Source: Pedobacter segetis (GTDB lineage: Bacteria; Bacteroidota; Bacteroidia; Sphingobacteriales; Sphingobacteriaceae). From it: a stretch of DNA of 64,000 nt. Below the pieces are notes generated by a model. That model searched no databases and was not told where the DNA came from. It worked only from the letters and a program-made list of their open reading frames with translations. The number at the start of each line of letters is the position of its first letter. Position 1 is the stretch's first letter. This document shows, in pieces, positions 35,100 to 44,048 of the stretch. A program made the translations under genes and the position numbers. Location of the stretch: positions 124,001 to 188,000 of the forward strand of contig NZ_JAEHFY010000002.1 in assembly GCF_016623585.1 (NCBI RefSeq), written 5' to 3'.

Positions 35100-36323
35100 A
35101 TGAGCATTCAAAATACAAATAGAAACATAGTCTTACTTATTATCGTAGCCTCTTTGGGCTATTTTGTAGATATCTATGATCTTGTTTTATTCTCCGTTAT
35201 CCGTGTACAAAGTTTAAAAGGCATAGGCGTTGCAGATACCGATTTACTTTCGGTAGGTGTTAAGCTCATCAATTCTCAAATGATAGGGATGTTGATAGGA
35301 GGGATAATATGGGGTGTTTTGGGTGATAAAATGGGAAGACTAAAAGTACTCTTCGGTTCTATCTTAATGTACTCTGTTGCCAATATTGCCAATGGTTTTG
35401 TAACAGATGTGAACACCTATGCCATTATAAGGTTTATTGCAGGCGTAGGATTGGCCGGCGAGCTGGGGGCGGGCATTACTTTGGTTGCAGAAACCATGAG
35501 TAAAGAAAAGCGTGGTTATGGAACCATGATAGTTGCCGCCGTAGGTTTAATGGGAGCAGTGGTAGCCGGTTTAGTGGGAGGGGAGTTTCAATGGCAAACC
35601 GCTTATTTTGTTGGAGGAGGAATGGGATTGGTGCTTTTGGTTTTGCGTTTAGGCGTAATGGAATCTTCACTTTATAAAAACATAGAAAACAATGCAGTGA
35701 GTAAAGGAAACTTTATGATGCTTTTTAACAATTGGGGCCGATTTAAAAAATACATCAATTGTACTTTGATTGCCCTGCCAACGTGGTTTGTAGTTGGGAT
35801 ATTGATCACCTTTGCACCAGAATTTGGAAAAGCGATGGGCGCAACAGAACCGTTAAGTGCCGGGAAAGGAATTTTATATACTTACATTGGCATTTCCTTA
35901 GGCGATCTATTAACAGGCTTTTTAAGTCAGGTTTTTAAAACTAGAAAGAAAATTGTAGTGATCTTTTTATTTGCCACACTTTTTAGTGTGTTAATATTTC
36001 TGTTCTCTAAAAGAATATCGGCCACAACTTACCATTGGATATGCGTTCTTTTAGGTATTTCTACTGGATTTTGGGTAATTTTTGTTACTATTGCAGCCGA
36101 GCAATTCGGAACAAATTTAAGATCTACTGTTACCACCACAGTACCAAACTTTATTAGGGGTTCGGTTGTTTTGGTAACATTAAGTTTTGAGTGGTTAAAA
36201 TCTCCCTTCGGGATCATACACGCCGCGTTAATTGTTGGTATCTCTACTTTGGCAATAGCGTTTTTGGCAGTTTATAACCTCGAAGAAACCTATGGTAAAG
36301 ATTTGAATTACATTGAAGAATAA
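35100..36323 (+). CDS. MFS transporter (metabolite:H+ symporter-like)
   Basis: A 407-residue major facilitator with about 12 helices. The loop 2-3 signature reads GVLGDKMGRLKVLFG, close to the canonical G-x-x-x-D-R/K-x-G-R-R/K. Helix 1 (SLGYFVDIYDLVLFSVI) has the D-x-Y-D pattern typical of the sugar/metabolite:H+ symporter subgroup. Substrate unknown. First of a rightward run in which the ClC gene begins inside its last codons, so expression is likely coupled. Confidence 0.88.
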   Translation: MSIQNTNRNIVLLIIVASLGYFVDIYDLVLFSVIRVQSLKGIGVADTDLLSVGVKLINSQMIGMLIGGIIWGVLGDKMGRLKVLFGSILMYSVANIANGFVTDVNTYAIIRFIAGVGLAGELGAGITLVAETMSKEKRGYGTMIVAAVGLMGAVVAGLVGGEFQWQTAYFVGGGMGLVLLVLRLGVMESSLYKNIENNAVSKGNFMMLFNNWGRFKKYINCTLIALPTWFVVGILITFAPEFGKAMGATEPLSAGKGILYTYIGISLGDLLTGFLSQVFKTRKKIVVIFLFATLFSVLIFLFSKRISATTYHWICVLLGISTGFWVIFVTIAAEQFGTNLRSTVTTTVPNFIRGSVVLVTLSFEWLKSPFGIIHAALIVGISTLAIAFLAVYNLEETYGKDLNYIEE

Positions 36324-38109
36324 CAGATACATCCAAATTTTAAAGCAGCATACGCTGGTGCTTAAATATCTTCACGATCATTTAAACAGAAATCAATTTT
36401 TAATTCTAGCTGGTATTTTAGTTGGGCTAACAACAGGTATAGTTGCCGTTTTTCTAAAATCGGTTGTCCATAACCTACACGTGGCTATTGACGCACAATT
36501 AGAAGTTTTCAATTATCCTTACCTTAACCTATTTCTACCTTTAATGGGTATTTTACTTACGGTTTGGGTGGTTAAGGTATTTTTAAAAGGAAAAGACGGG
36601 AAAGGCATCTCTAACCTTTTGATAGATATTGCCCAACGCTCTGGCATTATGGCGCAATACAAAATGTATTCGCAAGTTGTGGCCAGTGCATTAACAGTAG
36701 GTTTTGGTGGTTCTGCAGGTTTAGAAGGGCCAATAGCGGTAACGGGCGGGGCAATAGGTTCTAATTTTGCCAGAATTTATAAGCTAAGTTACAGAGAGAG
36801 AATTTTATTGATCGGTTGTGGCGCAGCATCTGGTATAGCCGCGGCATTTAATGCACCCATTACCGGGATGATGTTTGCCATTGAAGTTATTTTAGTGGGC
36901 GCCGTTTTTTCTGATTTCATACCATTGATCATCTCTGCTGTTTGTGGTGCCCTAATTTCTAAAGTTATCCTTGATGATAGCATTTTACTAGAGTTTAAAA
37001 GCCTTAAAGAATTTGATTATCAAAATATTTTCTATTATATCCTACTGGGTATCTTTAGTGGTTTAGTATCTGTATATTACTCTAGATCAACCATGAAAAT
37101 AGAACATTTTTTTAAGCACCAGTTCAAGTGGAGCGATTATTCAAAAGCTATTTTTGGCGGGTTGATCCTTGCCCTGCTATGCTTTCTTTTCCCACCTCTG
37201 TTTGGCGAGGGCTACTCTAGCGTAAAAATATTGGCCTCTGGTTCCGCAAATAGCTTATTAAACAAAAGCTTTTTCGATATCCCACAATTAGGCGATTGGG
37301 CATTGATCATTTTTGTTGGTTTCATCTTCATCTTTAAAAGCTTTGCCTATTCTTTTACGGTTTCTAGTGGCGGTAGCGGTGGTAACTTTGCCCCATCTTT
37401 GTTTGCCGGGGCATTTAGCGGTTACTTTTTTGCCGCCGTGAACAACAAATTAAATTACCATTCTTTACCGGTTGGCAATTTTACATTGGTAGGGATGTGC
37501 GGTGTAATAAGCGGGGTAATGTACGCCCCTTTAACAGGTATATTCTTAATTGCCGAAGTTACCGGTGGTTATGATCTAATTTTGCCTTTAATGCTGGTTT
37601 CTACCTCTGCCTATGCCATTGCCAGGATGTTTGAACCTTATTCTATGGAAAAGAAACACCTGATCGCAAAGAAGCAAATATTTACAGAAGATTACGACCA
37701 AAATTTACTAGGGCTTATCAGCCCAGAAGAGATTATAGATAATGAGTACGAAGTAATTTATGCCGATAGTTCTTTGATAGATTTATTAAAATTGATAAGG
37801 CAATCAACCCGTAATATCATAGTTTGTAAAAACCATAACGAGAAATTTGTGGGCTTTATATTGTTTGATAAGGTAAGGAAGTTTTTAATGGATCCCGAGC
37901 TACAAGAGAAGCTTACGGTAAAAGAACTGATTTCTAAAACAAAGTTTGAAGTAGATACTTCAGATTCTATCGTAGATATCATCAACAAATTTGAAGAAGC
38001 CGATCTATGGTACCTGCCCGCTTTTGAAAACGGAGAATTTAAGGGTTTTATCTCAAAAACCAGATTTTTATCGGCCTATAGAAATAAACTAAGGTTAACA
38101 TTAAGCTGA
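36313..38109 (+). CDS. ClC-family chloride channel/transporter with CBS domains
   Basis: A 598-residue protein: ClC membrane domain (about 25-440) plus a C-terminal CBS pair (about 470-590). The start is TTG 36313, overlapping the MFS stop by 11 bases; no in-frame ATG precedes the first helix. The gating glutamate is kept (E138 in GSAGLEGPIA), and the GSGGNFAPSLF filter segment is present. The internal proton-pathway glutamate equivalent to E. coli E203 is Val192 (FAIEVIL). The filter serine of GSGIP is Lys97 (GKGIS). These changes favour channel-like or altered anion behaviour. The stop overlaps the hemF ATG (TGATG). Confidence 0.92.
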   Translation: MKNNRYIQILKQHTLVLKYLHDHLNRNQFLILAGILVGLTTGIVAVFLKSVVHNLHVAIDAQLEVFNYPYLNLFLPLMGILLTVWVVKVFLKGKDGKGISNLLIDIAQRSGIMAQYKMYSQVVASALTVGFGGSAGLEGPIAVTGGAIGSNFARIYKLSYRERILLIGCGAASGIAAAFNAPITGMMFAIEVILVGAVFSDFIPLIISAVCGALISKVILDDSILLEFKSLKEFDYQNIFYYILLGIFSGLVSVYYSRSTMKIEHFFKHQFKWSDYSKAIFGGLILALLCFLFPPLFGEGYSSVKILASGSANSLLNKSFFDIPQLGDWALIIFVGFIFIFKSFAYSFTVSSGGSGGNFAPSLFAGAFSGYFFAAVNNKLNYHSLPVGNFTLVGMCGVISGVMYAPLTGIFLIAEVTGGYDLILPLMLVSTSAYAIARMFEPYSMEKKHLIAKKQIFTEDYDQNLLGLISPEEIIDNEYEVIYADSSLIDLLKLIRQSTRNIIVCKNHNEKFVGFILFDKVRKFLMDPELQEKLTVKELISKTKFEVDTSDSIVDIINKFEEADLWYLPAFENGEFKGFISKTRFLSAYRNKLRLTLS

Positions 38110-39014
38110 TGCTAATTAAAGAAAACATTTCTTCTGCCTACCAAGAAATACAATCAAACATTATCAAAGGTTTAACAATTTTAGATGGTGGTGCTTTATT
38201 TGAGGAAGAAAACTGGGAACGCCCTGGCGGCGGCGGCGGTAAAAGTAAAGTTATCCAAAACGGAGCCTTGATAGAAAAAGGGGGCGTTAATTTTTCTGCC
38301 GTTTATGGCAAGCTCCCAAATGCCATTAAAAAAGCATTTGATACCGATAAGGAGGATTTTTTTGCAACAGGCGTATCTATTGTTCTGCATCCCCATAATC
38401 CTTGGGTGCCCATTATACACATGAATATCCGTTACTTTGAGATGCAAACTAATGATGATACCATGCAATGGTTTGGTGGGGGGATAGATGTTACGCCCCA
38501 TTACATAATAGAGAAAGACGCAAAGTTTTTTCATGAGTATCTAAAAAACACTTGCGATAAGTATTCGCCAAGCTTTTATCCAAAATTTAAAAAATGGGCC
38601 GATGATTATTTCTTTATCAAACATAGAAACGAAACACGTGGCATTGGCGGTATTTTTTATGATAGGCTTACGCCGATGAGCACCCAACTCTCTTGGGAGC
38701 AACTATTTGATTTTTCTGAGGCAATTGGCAACTCTTTTATCCCCATCTATAACCAATTGGTAAAGGAGAATAGGGAAAAGCATTTCACTCTTGAAGAAAA
38801 ACAATGGCAATACCAACGCCGCAGCCGCTATGCAGAGTTTAATCTGGTGTATGATTCTGGTACTAAATTCGGTTTAGAAACCGATGGCAGGATAGAATCT
38901 ATTTTGATGAGCATGCCACCAATGGCTTCTTGGGTTTATGATTATAAAGCACAGCCCGGTAGTTTAGAAGCCCATACGCTATCCCTACTAAAGAAAGATA
39001 TTGATTGGTTATAA
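38109..39014 (+). CDS. hemF: Oxygen-dependent coproporphyrinogen III oxidase
   Basis: Converts coproporphyrinogen III to protoporphyrinogen IX with O2 in heme synthesis; cytosolic. The 301 residues span the whole family: ENWERPGGGGGKSKVIQNG near 35-53, VLHPHNPWVPIIHMNIRYFE near 96-115, WFGGGIDVTPHYI near 121-133, KHRNETRGIGGIFYDRL near 176-192, and YAEFNLVYDSGTKFGL near 237-252. The catalytic His and Asp/Arg positions appear present. The ATG overlaps the ClC stop by one base, an unusual operon partnership for a heme gene. Confidence 0.97.
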   Translation: MLIKENISSAYQEIQSNIIKGLTILDGGALFEEENWERPGGGGGKSKVIQNGALIEKGGVNFSAVYGKLPNAIKKAFDTDKEDFFATGVSIVLHPHNPWVPIIHMNIRYFEMQTNDDTMQWFGGGIDVTPHYIIEKDAKFFHEYLKNTCDKYSPSFYPKFKKWADDYFFIKHRNETRGIGGIFYDRLTPMSTQLSWEQLFDFSEAIGNSFIPIYNQLVKENREKHFTLEEKQWQYQRRSRYAEFNLVYDSGTKFGLETDGRIESILMSMPPMASWVYDYKAQPGSLEAHTLSLLKKDIDWL

Positions 39015-39018
39015 ATTC

Positions 39019-39026
39019 TATTTTTG
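39019..39026 (+). promoter_or_regulatory. -7 box (TATTTTTG) upstream of the MmcQ/YjbR gene
   Basis: An exact TAnnTTTG match lies 41 bp ahead of the ATG at 39068 and just after hemF. It could give the small gene its own promoter. Confidence 0.35.
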
Positions 39027-39067
39027 TAATAGCAATTATGGTTAAGGCATAAAACGATGATTATTGG

Positions 39068-39403
39068 ATGGTTACATTTGATGAATTAAGGGAAATAGCC
39101 CTTTCGTTTCCAGAAACAACGGAAGAACCTCACTTTGATAAAATATCTTTCAGGGTAAAAAATAAGATCTTCGTAACCTATAACCCACCTAAAGAACAAG
39201 CTAACATCAAGCTATCATTAATAGATCAAGATGTTTTTGCGGCTGCCGATAAGAAAATCATTTATCCGGTAAATAATAAATGGGGTAAGCAAGGTTGGAC
39301 AATTGTTGAACTTAACATGGTTAACCCAAATTTATTCTTTGATGCCTTAAAAACTGCTTATTGCGAGGTAGCACCCAAAAAACTGATAGATCTATTTGGT
39401 TAA
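39068..39403 (+). CDS. MmcQ/YjbR family protein
   Basis: A 111-residue protein of the MmcQ/YjbR family (CyaY-like fold). Typical pieces are FDELREIALSFPETTEEPHF, the strand pair ISFRVKNKIFVTYNPP, and the late GWTIVELNMVNPNLFFDALK. Members were named DNA-binding on structural grounds, but the cellular role is unclear. It ends 34 bp from the convergent AI-2E permease gene, with no obvious terminator between. Confidence 0.9.
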   Translation: MVTFDELREIALSFPETTEEPHFDKISFRVKNKIFVTYNPPKEQANIKLSLIDQDVFAAADKKIIYPVNNKWGKQGWTIVELNMVNPNLFFDALKTAYCEVAPKKLIDLFG

Positions 39404-39437
39404 ACCGATTGTGAAACAACGAACATCTAATTTAATT

Positions 39438-40553
39438 TTAACCGCTTTTCCCTTTCTCGGTTTTTTTTGCCACGCTTTTGATCAAAATAGGATTTTTATC
39501 GGGTCTTTCATCCCCTAACAATACGCCCCATTTTTCAAAACCTTCTGCCCGATCAAATATGATTTTCAAAACAGCAATTATCGGCAAAGCCAAAAACATC
39601 CCAGAAACACCTGCCAGCGTACCCCCAATCAAAATGCCCACAATGGCGCTCATGCTGTTTATCTTTACTTTAGAGCCTACAATGCGGGGCATCAGTATGT
39701 TGTTATCTAAAAACTGAACTACTGCAATTACTATTAAAACGGTAAAAATTGGCCAAGTTTCTTGGGTAGAACTAATGGTTAATAAAACGCCCATAATGTT
39801 TCCGATCAATGCGCCTACATAGGGTATCAGGTTTAAGAGCGCAAACAAAACGCCAATTAGTAAAGCGTGTTTTATGCCAATGATCCAAAGTGTACCACCT
39901 AATAAAACGGTTATATAGGTTATCTGTATCAACAAACCCAAAAGATAGCTTTTGATAATATCTTCCATATCATTTAAACCGTCTTCAACTTTGGGGATCT
40001 GTGCTTTATCAAACCACATGATCACAAATTTTAATAACAAGTTTTTATAAAACAAAAGGAGATAAATATAGATGGGCAATAATCCAAAAAATATTAAAAC
40101 ACCAGAAACAGATCCGGCTATGCCAGATAATATACTTCCTGTATTGTTTAATAATTTATTGCTCTGGTCTTTTATAAGTTCTATTTGTTCTTTGGTAGAG
40201 TAATCTGTAAAGCCATTTATCCATTTGCTTAAAGAATTCAAATGCACATTAAGGTTCTGCTTTATTTGAGGGAAATCATCAATCAAAATTTGGATCTGTG
40301 CGGTAAAAAACCATAGCAGAAGTGCTATAAAAACCAAGAAGATAAGAATAGGTATAATGATTGCTAAAGGTTCTGGGAACTTCTTTTTTCGCAAAAACCT
40401 AAAAATGGGCAAAAGCATTATGCTTAAAAAAAATGCCATTAAAATTGGCATAATGATGCTGTTGCCTACATAAAATATATAGCCTATAAAAAATAACCCA
40501 ATTAGTTCTATGGCTCTTTTTACGGTTGGTGGAAAATAGGTGGCTTGTTCCAT
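39438..40553 (-). CDS. AI-2E family transporter
   Basis: A 371-residue inner-membrane protein of the AI-2E (YdgG/TqsA/PerM) family with about eight helices: two hairpins near the N-terminus, a soluble middle section (about 90-150), then four to five helices. The family signature appears as LLNLIPYVGALIGNIMGVLL (near 237-256) and DNNILMPRIVGSKVKINSM. Members export autoinducers, Na+ or other substrates; the name does not prove AI-2 transport. It lies downstream of csaA on the same strand with a 75-bp gap. Confidence 0.92.
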   Translation of the reverse strand: MEQATYFPPTVKRAIELIGLFFIGYIFYVGNSIIMPILMAFFLSIMLLPIFRFLRKKKFPEPLAIIIPILIFLVFIALLLWFFTAQIQILIDDFPQIKQNLNVHLNSLSKWINGFTDYSTKEQIELIKDQSNKLLNNTGSILSGIAGSVSGVLIFFGLLPIYIYLLLFYKNLLLKFVIMWFDKAQIPKVEDGLNDMEDIIKSYLLGLLIQITYITVLLGGTLWIIGIKHALLIGVLFALLNLIPYVGALIGNIMGVLLTISSTQETWPIFTVLIVIAVVQFLDNNILMPRIVGSKVKINSMSAIVGILIGGTLAGVSGMFLALPIIAVLKIIFDRAEGFEKWGVLLGDERPDKNPILIKSVAKKTEKGKSG

Positions 40554-40628
40554 ACATTAGGTTTGTTGATTTTTAATCTTCAAATACCAATCTCATGCCA
40601 ATAAAAAATAAAAGAAGAACAATCTTTA

Positions 40629-40982
40629 TTACCCAATTTTTAATCCGTTTTTAACTGGTTTATCTGTACTTAATAGTGTGATGCAATTTTGCTCGCCAAT
40701 ACTTCCTAAGACTAAGCACTCGCTAATAAAGTTTGCAATTTGTTTTGGAGGGAAATTGACAACGGCGATCACTTGCTTGCCAATTAAATCTTTAGGTTTG
40801 TACAACTGCGTGATTTGTGCCGATGTTTTTTTTATTCCTATTTCATCAAAATCTACCCATAGTTTATAAGCTGGTTTAATTGCTTCTTTAAACATTTCTG
40901 CTTTAATGATGGTGCCAACCCTCATTTCTATCCTTAAAAAATCTTCAAAACTGATCGTGGCAGGGGCTTGGTTATTTTCCAT
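40629..40982 (-). CDS. csaA: CsaA-type tRNA-binding protein
   Basis: A 117-residue single tRNA-binding (OB-fold) domain, like the C-terminal domain of MetRS. Core motifs: FLRIEMRVGTIIKAEMFKEA, AYKLWVDFDEIGIKKTSAQI, and VIAVVNFPPKQIANFISECL. CsaA of Bacillus was described as an export-related chaperone but binds tRNA structurally; the in vivo role remains uncertain. Length is typical. Confidence 0.93.
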   Translation of the reverse strand: MENNQAPATISFEDFLRIEMRVGTIIKAEMFKEAIKPAYKLWVDFDEIGIKKTSAQITQLYKPKDLIGKQVIAVVNFPPKQIANFISECLVLGSIGEQNCITLLSTDKPVKNGLKIG

Positions 40983-41145
40983 TTTTAGCTGATAGATTGA
41001 GATTTACTAAAAAATTAAATAATTATAAAATGTTTTATTCGATTTCTATTGCAAATGATTTTTTAAACAATAAAAGCTCCGGCCTATTTTAAGAATTTCT
41101 TCTTTGATAAAAACCGAAGCTTTAAACCTATTAAGTTTTTGTCTA

Positions 41146-42537
41146 TTAATCGTTTCGTTTTAACCCAAATTTTTCGATTTTACTATAAAGATGGCTGCGT
41201 TGTATATCTATATCCTCCGCTGTTTTAGAAACGTTCCAATTATTTTTCTCTAATTTATATTTTATAAATTCCATTTCGGCATTGTCTTTAAAATCTTGGA
41301 ACTTAGAAAAATTATCAAAATCAAAACCTTTATTGGTGGTTTCTAAATGATTTGTTGGGTTGTAAATACTTCCGCTAGGGTTAGAGAATGCCCTTACATC
41401 GTCTTCGGTAATGGTTTTCTCGCTCAAGATGATCAAGCGCTCTATTACATTTCTCAATTCGCGGATATTACCCGTCCAAGGGAGTGTTTTTAAAGCTTCA
41501 TGTGCACCAGGGGTTATTTTCTTTACTGGCATACCATAATCTGTGCAGATCTCGTCGCAAAAAGTTTCAGAAAGCATGGTAATGTCTTCTTTTCTTTCTA
41601 TAAGTGGTGCTACGTGAATATGTATAACGTTTAGCCTGTGGTATAAATCCATCCTAAAATTACCTGCATCTATCTCTTTTAACAAATCTTTATTGGTAGC
41701 TGCAATTACCCTAACGTTCACTTCAATTTCTTTTTCGCCACCAACCCTGGTAATTTTGTTTTCTTGTAAGGCCCTTAATACTTTAGCTTGCGCCGATAAG
41801 CTCATATCGCCAATCTCATCTAAAAATATAGTACCACCGTTAGCTTGTTCAAATTTACCGATCCTTTGTTTTATGGCAGATGTAAATGATCCTTTTTCGT
41901 GTCCAAAAAGTTCCGATTCTATCAATTCTGATGGTATGGCGGCACAATTTACTTCTATTAGAGTTCCTTTTGCCCTGTTAGATTTTTCATGTAACCATCT
42001 GGCAACCAATTCTTTTCCGCTTCCGTTTGCGCCAGTGATCAAAACTCTGGCATCTGTTGGTGCAACCCTTTCTATGGTTTCTTTTACTTTAGAAATTGCA
42101 GGCGAATCTCCCAAGATCTCTCTGGTTTTAGATTTGCTTACTTTTTGCTTTAACTCTTTGGTTTCTGTGACCAAAGTTTTTCTTTCTAAAGCATTGCGTA
42201 CCGTAATTAATAGTTTGTTAAGATCGGGTGGTTTAGAAATAAAATCAAAAGCCCCTTTTTTAGATGCTTCTACCGCCGTTTCTACCGTACCATGACCAGA
42301 TATCATGATGAAAGGGACATCAGGATGGCTTTTTTGTGCCGAAGTTAATACTTCCATCCCATCCATCCTGTTCATTTTAATATCACACAGCACCAGATCG
42401 TACCCGATGTTTTTAATCATTTCTAAGCCATCAGTCCCATTATCAATATCGTCAACCTTATAATCTTCATATTCTAATATTTCACGTAAAGTATTTCTGA
42501 TTGCTCGTTCGTCATCAATGATTAAAATTTTAGCCAT
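41146..42537 (-). CDS. Sigma-54-dependent response regulator (NtrC type)
   Basis: A 463-residue regulator. The receiver domain (1-120) has phospho-Asp in DLVLCDIKMNRMDG and Lys in DFISKPPD. The AAA+ domain (about 140-370) has Walker A GANGSGKELVARW and Walker B GGTIFLDEIGDM. A Fis-type helix-turn-helix lies at the end (NNWNVSKTAEDIDIQRSHLY). The sigma-54-contacting loop, GAFTGA in most family members, reads GSFTSA. No histidine kinase is adjacent, so the partner is encoded elsewhere or is an orphan link. A promoter box and a terminator from the upstream RNase P gene separate it from its neighbour. Confidence 0.95.
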   Translation of the reverse strand: MAKILIIDDERAIRNTLREILEYEDYKVDDIDNGTDGLEMIKNIGYDLVLCDIKMNRMDGMEVLTSAQKSHPDVPFIMISGHGTVETAVEASKKGAFDFISKPPDLNKLLITVRNALERKTLVTETKELKQKVSKSKTREILGDSPAISKVKETIERVAPTDARVLITGANGSGKELVARWLHEKSNRAKGTLIEVNCAAIPSELIESELFGHEKGSFTSAIKQRIGKFEQANGGTIFLDEIGDMSLSAQAKVLRALQENKITRVGGEKEIEVNVRVIAATNKDLLKEIDAGNFRMDLYHRLNVIHIHVAPLIERKEDITMLSETFCDEICTDYGMPVKKITPGAHEALKTLPWTGNIRELRNVIERLIILSEKTITEDDVRAFSNPSGSIYNPTNHLETTNKGFDFDNFSKFQDFKDNAEMEFIKYKLEKNNWNVSKTAEDIDIQRSHLYSKIEKFGLKRND

Positions 42538-42565
42538 AATTTAGTTTATCTTTTAAATGTGTATG

Positions 42566-42573
42566 CAAATATA
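42566..42573 (-). promoter_or_regulatory. -7 box (TATATTTG) of the NtrC-type regulator gene
   Basis: On the minus strand an exact TAnnTTTG match ends 28 bp before the ATG and lies beyond the RNase P terminator. No clear -33 TTTG. Confidence 0.5.
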
Positions 42574-42582
42574 GACAGTTTT

Positions 42583-42622
42583 GAAATAAAAAAGTCCTGC
42601 GATTAATCGCAGGACTTTTAAA
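42583..42622 (-). terminator. Rho-independent terminator of RNase P RNA
   Basis: A perfect 30-bp palindrome (42590-42619, AAAAGTCCTGCGATT and its complement) lies just past the RNase P 3' end. On the minus strand it is followed by a T-rich stretch. Confidence 0.9.
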
Positions 42623-42632
42623 TGCTTTAAAA

Positions 42633-43023
42633 ATGCAAATTTGTAAGCCGGGTTCTGTCATCCTGAATTAACCAGTATGTCTCTATCATTTATCTTGCCA
42701 TAACATTGCTGTTATGATCTATCGGCCTACCCATCTCGATATTGAATGAACAATTGGAACGGGTAACTCCAAAATCGAGACTTATTTGGCCTTTCAACCC
42801 CTGAGGTTTACCACGATGTATGTCGCCATACAAAGTTGTGAGCTCTTACCTCACATTTTCACCTTTTCCGCCAATTCCTTGGAGGTAGTTTGTTTTCTGT
42901 AGCACTTTCTGTTCCCGATAGCAAATCGGGACCTTCCCGTTAGGAAGCAAGGTACCCTGTGTTGCCCGGACTTTCCTCTCCGCATCAAATTTATTTGATG
43001 CGCAGCGATAGAGCAATTTGCGC
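42633..43023 (-). ncRNA. rnpB: RNase P RNA (bacterial class A)
   Basis: The catalytic RNA of ribonuclease P, which matures tRNA 5' ends. Two nearly universal segments are present on the minus strand: GAGAGGAAAGTCCGGGC (42964-42980) near the 5' end, and GACAGAACCCGGCTTA (42644-42659) near the 3' end. Predicted P1 pairs GCAAATT at the 5' end with AATTTGC at the 3' end, which places the ends near 43023 and 42633 (about 390 nt). A -7 box lies directly upstream and a perfect terminator downstream. End points are good to a few bases. Confidence 0.95.
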
Positions 43024-43025
43024 TA

Positions 43026-43033
43026 CAAATGTA
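43026..43033 (-). promoter_or_regulatory. -7 box (TACATTTG) of RNase P RNA
   Basis: On the minus strand TACATTTG matches TAnnTTTG and ends about 3 bases before the predicted RNase P 5' end, exactly where a -7 element should be. Confidence 0.6.
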
Positions 43034-43277
43034 TAGATAAATTTATTGTTTGTTGTAAATAATGTATTTAGAAGACCGGTTATAATCTAGCTTAGACCTT
43101 GCCCAAAGTTATTAAATTCTTGATCATTGAAACAATACCTTTCTTGTAGAGAATAAAACTTTGGTACCAAAAAAAGAACTTTTTACATCTAATGTCAATA
43201 CGGACGAGTTATAGTTTTTAAAAATTTAATCATGTTTAAGGTTGATACAACAATTTGATTAGAATCACTAAGATTTT

Positions 43278-44003
43278 TTAAAACAGTTTAGCCAACAACT
43301 CTTCTTTTTTTTGAGCTGATACTTCAATTTCTTTTCCGTCAATCAACTCAAGAGTCCCACCGTCTCCTCTTTTATATTTTATAACATAATCTAGGTTAAC
43401 GATGTTTGATCTATTGATCCTAATGAAAAAACTATCACTCAGTTTTTGCTCAAATTCTTTGAGGGTTTTAGAAATCACTATTTTTCTTCCACCAGAAAGA
43501 TGGAAAATGCTATAATTGTTCATTGCCTCAACTAATACTATTTCTGCTTTCTTAACTAAATGTACACCTTCGGCGGTAGGCAGGGCAACCCTGATAAGTT
43601 TGTTTGCAGGCTCTGGGCTATCTTTTTTATTCGCCTCTCTTTCATTTGTTTTTTTTATAAGCCTAGATATGGCCAGTTCAAGCTCATCTTCATCTATGGG
43701 TTTCATCAGGTAATCCAATGCGTTTACCCGTAAGGCTTCTAAGGTATAAGAATGATAGGCGGTAACAAAAATTACCTCAAAATTAAATGCGCCCAAATGC
43801 TCCAAAAACTGAAAACCATTAAGGTTGGGCATCTCCACATCCAAAAAAAGGACATCTGGTTTCAATTCTTTGATTGCATCTAAAGCAACAATGGGGTCGT
43901 TAAAATTAGCAATAACCCTTATTGCGGAGCTAAATCTGCCCAGTTTATGTGCCAAAAGATTGCTGCCACGCAACTCATCATCTAAGATTATTGCTTTTAT
44001 CAT
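43278..44003 (-). CDS. LytTR response regulator of the envelope cluster
   Basis: A 241-residue regulator: receiver domain (1-120) with DDE near the start, phospho-Asp in VLFLDVEMPNLNG, and Lys in DYLMKPIDED; then a LytTR DNA-binding domain (about 140-241) with VEAMNNYSIFHLSGGR and FIRINRSNIVNLDYV. Such regulators pair with LytS-type kinases. It lies 45 bp downstream of the fibronectin gene on the same strand and is probably the last gene of that operon. The matching kinase type sits at the far end (54749-56773). Confidence 0.95.
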   Translation of the reverse strand: MIKAIILDDELRGSNLLAHKLGRFSSAIRVIANFNDPIVALDAIKELKPDVLFLDVEMPNLNGFQFLEHLGAFNFEVIFVTAYHSYTLEALRVNALDYLMKPIDEDELELAISRLIKKTNEREANKKDSPEPANKLIRVALPTAEGVHLVKKAEIVLVEAMNNYSIFHLSGGRKIVISKTLKEFEQKLSDSFFIRINRSNIVNLDYVIKYKRGDGGTLELIDGKEIEVSAQKKEELLAKLF

Positions 44004-44048
44004 CGTTAAAAATAAATAATAAATTTTTAAAGAGCCAGTTTAAAAACC

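Noticed and set aside
43034-43277. Gap between RNase P RNA and the LytTR gene examined for another small RNA
   Set aside because: AT-rich, with no strong hairpin, promoter match or conserved RNA motif.
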